Source: Parasitella parasitica (lineage: Eukaryota > Mucoromycota > Mucoromycetes > Mucorales > Mucoraceae). Taken from it: a stretch of 64,000 nucleotides of DNA. The notes under the pieces were generated by a model. It searched no databases, was not told the origin of the DNA, and saw only the letters and a program-made list of their open reading frames with translations. Position numbers and translations under genes: made by a program. Positions 58,395 through 64,000 of this stretch are shown piece by piece; positions within the stretch are counted from its first letter, which is position 1, and each line of letters opens with the position of its first letter. The stretch lies in the NCBI GenBank assembly GCA_025201805.1, contig MU619261.1:65593-129592 (forward strand), written 5' to 3'.

Positions 58395-59323
58395 ATGCTC
58401 GAAGCCCGTCTCCCTCAAGCCAAGCTCCTTAAATCCTTACTTGAAGCTGTCAGAGAACTCGTTACAGAATGCAACTTTGAATGTAACGATTCTGGCATCG
58501 CCCTTCAAGCCATGGATAACTCTCACGTCGCTTTGGTTGCAATGTTGTTGCGCTCTGATGGCTTTGATCCCTATCGTTGCGACCGTAACTTACCCTTGGG
58601 CATCAATTTAGCTAATTTGGGTAAGATCTTGAAGTGTGCTCGCAATGATGATATCTTGACCATTAAGGCTGATGATGACGGTGACATCTTGAGCATGGTT
58701 TTTGAGAGTAAAGGTAATGTAGTGGTCGTGCAAGAAAGTTAGGTCGCGTCTTTAACGCGTGTTGGTTTAATAGAAAGTGAAAAGATCAGTGAGTACGATC
58801 TCAAGTTGATGGATATCGACAGTGAACATTTAGGTATTCCTGATACCACATATGAAGCTGTTGTCACTATGTCCTCTGCTCGATTCCAAGAAATCTGCCG
58901 TGATTTGCAAACTCTTAGTGATTCTGGTATGTTTTTTTTTTTCGTATCTTCTAAGCTTGATCGTCTAATTGACTCTTTTTCTTTTTTTTTCTTTTTTCTT
59001 TTTTTTTATTTCAAGTTACCATTGAATGTACAAAGGAAGGTATCAAATTCTCCAGCGATGGTGAGATTGGTAAGGGTGCTGTCACTTTGAAAGCCAACAG
59101 CTCTGTTGATAGCGAAGATGATGCCACCGTTATCGAACTTCAACAAAGTGTCTCTATGACATTCTCTATCAAGTACCTCGTCAACTTTACCAAGGCCACA
59201 CCTCTTGCACCTCGTGTCAGCTTAAACCTATCAACAGACGTTCCTCTGTTGGTTGACTACAAGCTTGAGAATCTGGGTTATGTTAGATACTACTTGGCTC
59301 CCAAGATTGGCGATGAAGAGTAA
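58395..59323 (+). CDS. POL30: Proliferating cell nuclear antigen (sliding clamp)
   Basis: Three exons (58395-58713, 58774-58926, 59016-59323) join to 259 residues, the standard length for eukaryotic PCNA. Motifs in order: [87 protein letters not shown] (interdomain connecting loop region), [67 protein letters not shown], and the C-terminal LAPKIGDEE. The trimeric ring holds DNA polymerases delta and epsilon on DNA and recruits PIP-box proteins to the connecting loop. It is preceded by an MCB element, with a second in its first intron. Confidence 0.98.
58755..58760 (+). promoter_or_regulatory. Second MCB element, inside PCNA intron 1
   Basis: An exact ACGCGT occurs within the 60-nt first intron (58714-58773), 10 bases after a related TCGCGTC. 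It may add to cell-cycle control or be chance. Confidence 0.4.
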
Positions 59324-60896
59324 AACAAAGAAAACCAACCACAACAGCCCCATCCCAAAAATTAGTGTAAATTGCTCTCACTTTATACAAAATACGCATT
59401 ATTATATATATATATATTACTACTAGCATCAATTCCACGTCAAATAATGAATGCTCTTGAAAGAATAAAAAGTCAGCTTGAATCAACATTGGAATCAAAG
59501 ACTTTATAGATGGGATGTTTGCTATCAGCAGTGAGCGATTTAGAAAGGCGTGCCTTTCACATGAATGTGTCTTACTGCCACATACACGAACCACGGATGT
59601 CATGCTGCAAATATGGAAAAAACCATTGCGTGGAAGCGTAAATTTATTTATAGAATATCATTAATTAGTCGGTTTCTTTCTTTTTGAAGTTTGTATTTTC
59701 TTTATTAGTAAGATGACTGCCCGTTTTTATCATGACAATGGTCAAAGTAGAATAGTTGATGAGCAAAAGAATGATTCAATGGACTGGGATGAGGAAAACT
59801 TTGACCTGTATGTAGTCATTTCGCAGTTTCTGAAAGAAAGAAAAAAAAAGCTCAAGTAAATGATAAAGGTTATGGTGATTGCGATAATATATAAAAGCGT
59901 TTCTGGTTACAAACCTTTTATTTCTGATAAAAGCTAACAAGCTCCTGAGAGAAGAGAAATATCTCCCTAAATAGACCTCTTACCATCATTCATAGTGAAA
60001 ATACAAAAAGAATGAGTTGTGAAATAAGCTATATAGATCACATCTATAAGCTCCAGGTAGTCTTTGAAAAAGGCCACAGTTGTCTATTGACAAACATCTG
60101 TGATTCTGGGTGTAAGTGTGTCTGTTGGCTTTGGATCAAAAACCTTTAATTGGATTCAGGAACGAAGAGCAAGGTTAAAGATAAACACATTTATGTCCTT
60201 GACATTTCATAAACTTCTATATAGATAATCTTTTATGAAAGGGTGTATTATCCTGGTGGTAAATTGTTTCCTTTTCTTTGGCATTTTCTTATTCCTTCAG
60301 TTGATCTGGTGTCTTCTAGTGTAGAGGGTCTTGTCAGACAAATACCAAGCTGGATTATGTATACCCAGTTGCACAGTAGAACAGCTAGTCAAACCTGTTC
60401 CATCTTTATGGTATTAAGATGGCTCAAAAGTGTGTGTCTTTGCAAAGTCAGGTATGTAGATTTCAGGTGCCTGATTTTTTTTTTTGGGTCTACGCGAACT
60501 TTAGTGTGTTAATGTCTGTTTTGTCAGAAGAAAGACAAAAACTACGAGAAAACAATGTTTAACGATCTCTAACATAAAAATAATTAATGCAAAGTAATGC
60601 ATCAGACTAGAAGACATCTTTTAATAAAATACTTGCATAGTTTAGAGCAAGTTTTTGTACTTTTCAAGTTGACATCAGATGACGGTGGCGACTTTTCTGA
60701 AAAAATATTTTTCAAGATCGGAGCGTGAGATCGTCAGGCCAGGTACAGACATGCAAGTGCTATCATTAGAAAGTTAAGAAGCACACAATTTAAATGAAAT
60801 AAATTTTGATTGTTTTTCTCTTGAATTGAGTAAGCTATGGCTTCTCAAAGCTAATGCTTTCTTCAAAAAAGCACCATTTTTCTTTGATAGCGGAGA
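59324..60896. other. Intergenic region with possible relics
   Basis: A short open segment from ATG 59713 reads MTARFYHDNGQSRIVDEQKN, then DSMDWDEENFDL. It ends either at a stop downstream or at a donor (CTGTATGTAG). Its beginning resembles the start of the Tc1-like transposase frame one in this window (MSSVFYYEDGQD), so it may be a relic of a related element. The rest is AT-rich without recognisable coding content. Confidence 0.35.
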
Positions 60897-60980
60897 TTAA
60901 ACGCTTCCAAAATCAGGAAGTAAAAAATCTTTCAAAAACTCCATTTGGACAATTAGAAAACAAAATTCCTTAAGGATCTT

Positions 60981-63239
60981 GCCAATTGGAGGCCCATCTC
61001 CCTGATAAATACTGATTGCAAGGTATTCACTAGAATTTTGAATTCTCGGGTGATTGATGCTGCTAATCAGGTGATTACGCAACAACAAGCGGGTTTTATG
61101 CCTAACCGTTTTATTGGCGATCACGGCCTCGCTCTGCGAATTCTGATGGAAGACGCTCAACTATATTCCAACCGAGCTCTTGGGGTGGCCATCGATAGCG
61201 CTAAAGCATATGATTATGTCAACGAGAACTACATTTGCAAAGTATTGCAAAAGTTTGGTTTTCCCTCCACATTCATCACAAGCATTCGCAATTTGTTCTT
61301 TAAGAACCAAATAGTGATTAACGTTAACGGGTTTTTGACAGATTCTGTACAGCAGAAACGGGGACTACGCCAGGGGGATTCCATTTCTCCAGTGCTCTTT
61401 AACTTTGCCTTGGAACCTCTACTGCTAGCCATCTTAAATGATCCCAATATCAAAGGATACTCCTTGAACACCAAAGCCGTCAAATCATCGAACCTTCAAG
61501 TGCCATCTCCTGCTCCCATTAAACTGTTAGCTTATGCTGATGATTTATTAGTCATTGTCAACAGTAGTGCCGAGATGCAGGCCATTCAGGATCATATATC
61601 ATGCTATGGCCGTGCATCCAATGCTAGGGTTAATTATCATAAGTCGGTCGCTTTCCCCCTCTCTGGGGACAGGTCCGTCGTACGTCCAGATTTGTTCCGC
61701 CTCTCACGGCGCCTTCAATTCCAATGGCACGATTCAAATAGTGCGTCCTATATGAAATACCTTGGGTACCCCATCTGGTTTGGTGTCCACCAAAGGACGA
61801 AGTTTTGTGAAGAAAGTATCCTCAAGTTACAGGCGTCCCTCGACCGCCACTTAACGCGTAATATCTCTGTGTACGGCCGGGCAAAAATGGCCAATACTTT
61901 GTTCCTGGCTAGATTCTGGCACGTATTGAGGATTACTACGTTCCCTTTGGCCTTTATCAGGAAGATATCCTCTATGATTTACCAATTTATATGCTACAGG
62001 ATCTTTCCGCCTATGAGGAAATCTGTCATTTACTTACCCAAAGAAGATGGTGGTCTGGCAGTTTTCGACATAACTGTGCAACAACATATACTACAGCAGC
62101 GTTATGTCAGGGCTCTCCTGATAGACGCCCCAGGTGAGCAGCAGCTGCCTAGTTTCCTCCTGCAGCTCCTCTCAACGTTCATACAAGTAACGTATGGGGC
62201 TCCCTACGTGCAGTTACCATTGTTGTTTAAGAACTTTCGCTGGGGCTCGCCTTTGACTGGCCTACATTGCCTCCTCCCAATTTTGCGCTCTGTCGATGCC
62301 TTTTATATTGATGATTCCTGGGATCAAAGCCAACTGTCTTTTGACACGCTGCTGAACTTTCCTCTCGTTGCCCTATGTCAACAGGATGACGCTGCCCATA
62401 GCATTGTTCAACACAGACAGATACGACAAAAACCGGCCAGCACTTTCTTAGAACCAAGTCGCTTATCCGAGGCTCTAGTCTTTAAAGCTCGAAGCAGCTG
62501 TCCCAACCCTGGCCTGTTGACAAAGATTCTTCGAGCGGTAAATTCGGGTGCTCTGTCCTTCATCTCGTCCATCAACGTATACTTGTCTTCTCCCTCTGGC
62601 CCTTCTCTGAGTGCCGCGGGCAGTGGTGTTGACTTCTCGCCGTATTTTCGTTCTAAGTTCATCTACCAAGGAATATTGGTCTTGTCCATGACTAATTCTC
62701 AGCTGCGAACGATGTATATGCGAGATCACCCACCAATCAACCGCCCAGCGCTGGATGTTCATCGCTTTACTGCTATATCCTCCTTCCTCCATACGCGGAT
62801 GCCCAGCTCAGCGCGTAATCTTTGGTTTCGTTTGCTACATAACAAAGTCTCATCTAAGGTGAATTTGCGGCCTATCCTCAAGCTGCCGGATGAAATGTGT
62901 GTTTTCTGTGGCGGTCGTGAGACTACTGCCCACATGTTGTTCACTTGCCCATCTCATGCTGATGCTTGGCAAAACTACTTTGCCTTGGTCTTTGTGCCTT
63001 CTGGTCCACTGAATATGGATCAGGTATCTCAAGATGTAATGTCGTTAAACCTACAGGGATACCGTCTTCTGGACTCCGAATTGAAAGTTTCTGTTTTCGA
63101 AGCGGTTACATGTCTACTGACTTCTGTCTGGCGTGCCAAATGGCAACACTATTTTGATGCAGTTGCCCCTGACAACCAATCCATCGTGGATCGTGCCATG
63201 GTCAATTTGCGACACTTATCGGCTCTTAACATTTTGTAA
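60981..63239 (+). CDS. Reverse transcriptase fragment of a LINE-type element
   Basis: The frame is open from the NWRPISL motif to TAA at 63237-63239, about 750 residues, with no ATG of its own at the left. Motifs: QQAGFMPNRFIGDHGLALRI, palm motif A with AIDSAKAYDYVN, QKRGLRQGDSISPVLFNFAL, motif C LAYADDLLVI with the YADD catalytic pair, then MKYLGYPIWF and YGRAKMANTLFLARFWHV. Near the C-terminus, ARNLWFRLLHNKVSSKVNLR, CVFCGGRETTAHMLFTCP and W form the zinc-binding-like region common behind LINE reverse transcriptases. With catalytic Asp residues intact over 2.2 kb, this is a recent insertion. Upstream domains are missing, so it is not autonomous. Confidence 0.88.
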   Translation, partial: ANWRPISLINTDCKVFTRILNSRVIDAANQVITQQQAGFMPNRFIGDHGLALRILMEDAQLYSNRALGVAIDSAKAYDYVNENYICKVLQKFGFPSTFITSIRNLFFKNQIVINVNGFLTDSVQQKRGLRQGDSISPVLFNFALEPLLLAILNDPNIKGYSLNTKAVKSSNLQVPSPAPIKLLAYADDLLVIVNSSAEMQAIQDHISCYGRASNARVNYHKSVAFPLSGDRSVVRPDLFRLSRRLQFQWHDSNSASYMKYLGYPIWFGVHQRTKFCEESILKLQASLDRHLTRNISVYGRAKMANTLFLARFWHVLRITTFPLAFIRKISSMIYQFICYRIFPPMRKSVIYLPKEDGGLAVFDITVQQHILQQRYVRALLIDAPGEQQLPSFLLQLLSTFIQVTYGAPYVQLPLLFKNFRWGSPLTGLHCLLPILRSVDAFYIDDSWDQSQLSFDTLLNFPLVALCQQDDAAHSIVQHRQIRQKPASTFLEPSRLSEALVFKARSSCPNPGLLTKILRAVNSGALSFISSINVYLSSPSGPSLSAAGSGVDFSPYFRSKFIYQGILVLSMTNSQLRTMYMRDHPPINRPALDVHRFTAISSFLHTRMPSSARNLWFRLLHNKVSSKVNLRPILKLPDEMCVFCGGRETTAHMLFTCPSHADAWQNYFALVFVPSGPLNMDQVSQDVMSLNLQGYRLLDSELKVSVFEAVTCLLTSVWRAKWQHYFDAVAPDNQSIVDRAMVNLRHLSALNIL

Positions 63240-63245
63240 TATAGT

Positions 63246-63335
63246 NNNNNNNNNNNNNNNNNNNNNNNNNNNNNNNNNNNNNNNNNNNNNNNNNNNNNNN
63301 NNNNNNNNNNNNNNNNNNNNNNNNNNNNNNNNNNN
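63246..63335. other. Assembly gap
   Basis: A run of 90 N directly after the LINE stop codon and before the A run. Confidence 0.99.
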
Positions 63336-63358
63336 AAAAAAAAAAAAAAAAAAAAAAA

Positions 63359-64000
63359 GAAAACAAAATTACTTCTTTGAGGAAGATATCATCCTCTTAT
63401 ACTATGCATACCACGGCTGTCAGTTTATGATAATAGCTGTATTGTTGGGCTCTCTACACAATGGTGTCATTTTCATAATCCCCGTATACTTATGGAAGAA
63501 ATTCTGCCAAAAAACCTCAAAAATGAATTAAGAGCGAAAAGTCAACATTTTGCTTAATCAGAGCGGCATTTCCAATCTTTCAGATCAAGGAATGACCTTT
63601 TACGGTCATTTTCTTCTAATATATGACATAGTGAAAAGTTGCATTTTTGAGGTCAAAATCGAGGATATTGCATAGTCAATGATTTTGGATGTGTGGATAC
63701 AAGGAAAAAATCGAAAAAATCCGTCATTTTGCATCGAAAAAAAAATCATGCTCAAATTGCACCAAAATCATATATAATATAGTTTTTTCCCCATGGATAC
63801 TATTTCTGGCGTTTTCAGGGCATTTTAAATAATAAAAATCAGTCAAAAGATGGCACACGAAGCTAAAGTTCTAGCTTTTAAGCTGTAAAAATTATCTATC
63901 TGGAGATGATATCACGTCAATGTCAATTTTAGTACATGACAAAGCCCTACAAAGTAAGCATTTTTGATGCCACAAGAATACCTTTCTTTAAAAAGTACTA
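63359..64000. other. AT-rich DNA, no supported gene
   Basis: Open only for short stretches (for example a plus-strand frame to 63531 made of hydrophobic codons). I see no family, repeat boundary or RNA gene. Confidence 0.4.

Larger units (their letters stand above)
60897..63358 (+). mobile_element. 5'-truncated LINE-type non-LTR retrotransposon
   Basis: The visible part starts within the reverse transcriptase (NWRPISLINTDCKVFTRIL, near 60980). It is preceded by a short degenerate stretch with stops, and there is no endonuclease domain. The reading frame ends at 63239. After a 90-base gap of N comes a run of 23 A residues (63336-63358), consistent with a LINE poly(A) tail. The GC content is higher than that of the surroundings. 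Confidence 0.8.

Overview
The window is nuclear DNA from a filamentous fungus, most likely an early-diverging Mucoromycota (Mucorales-type) species. Intergenic DNA is AT-rich. Genes are densely packed and most carry several 50-100 nt introns, usually GT-AG with CTAAC/TTAAC-like branch sites. The housekeeping set is fungal: Doa1, PDH E2, ATP synthase alpha and subunit k, Cdk9, Iml2, Isc1, Arp2, Mvp1 and PCNA. There are two assembly gaps (47785-48694 and 63246-63335). Gene models were made by hand by joining exons in frame; no tRNA, rRNA or CRISPR array was seen.

Layout. 1-2025: no supported gene. 2026-2595: small two-repeat Myb-like protein. 3114-10147: an 18-exon gene for a 1966-residue receptor that is the most unusual item here. 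It has a signal peptide, two tandem periplasmic-binding-protein-like domains, a Cys-rich stalk, one membrane span, a pseudokinase and linker helix of receptor-guanylyl-cyclase type, and then a full hybrid histidine kinase instead of a cyclase. 10255-13257: Doa1/PLAA. 14078-15849 (minus): coiled-coil protein with a basic tail, possibly Kar9-like. 16207-18165 (minus) and 18856-19122 (plus): PDH E2 and ATP synthase subunit k, divergently transcribed.

20859-33312: an accessory region. It holds four secreted double-psi-beta-barrel (RlpA/expansin-like) paralogues, three in tandem on plus and a fourth on minus. Between the third and fourth lies a 6.8 kb structure: two nearly identical Tc1/mariner-type elements in inverted orientation, sharing extra flanking DNA, around a broken PD-(D/E)XK-nuclease-like gene. 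The elements carry seven phased 9-bp boxes at one end and a candidate -1 frameshift site in the transposase.

34562-59323: a dense housekeeping block with Cdk9, an unrecognised 168-residue protein, a glutaredoxin with a CEFC active site, Iml2, an FSP1/AIFM2-like oxidoreductase, an Isc1-like phospholipase C, a kinesin-13-like motor interrupted by a repeat-flanked insertion and by an assembly gap, Arp2, ATP synthase alpha, Mvp1 and PCNA with MCB (ACGCGT) elements. 60897-63358: a 5'-truncated LINE-type retroelement ending in poly(A). The rest is AT-rich DNA with nothing supported.
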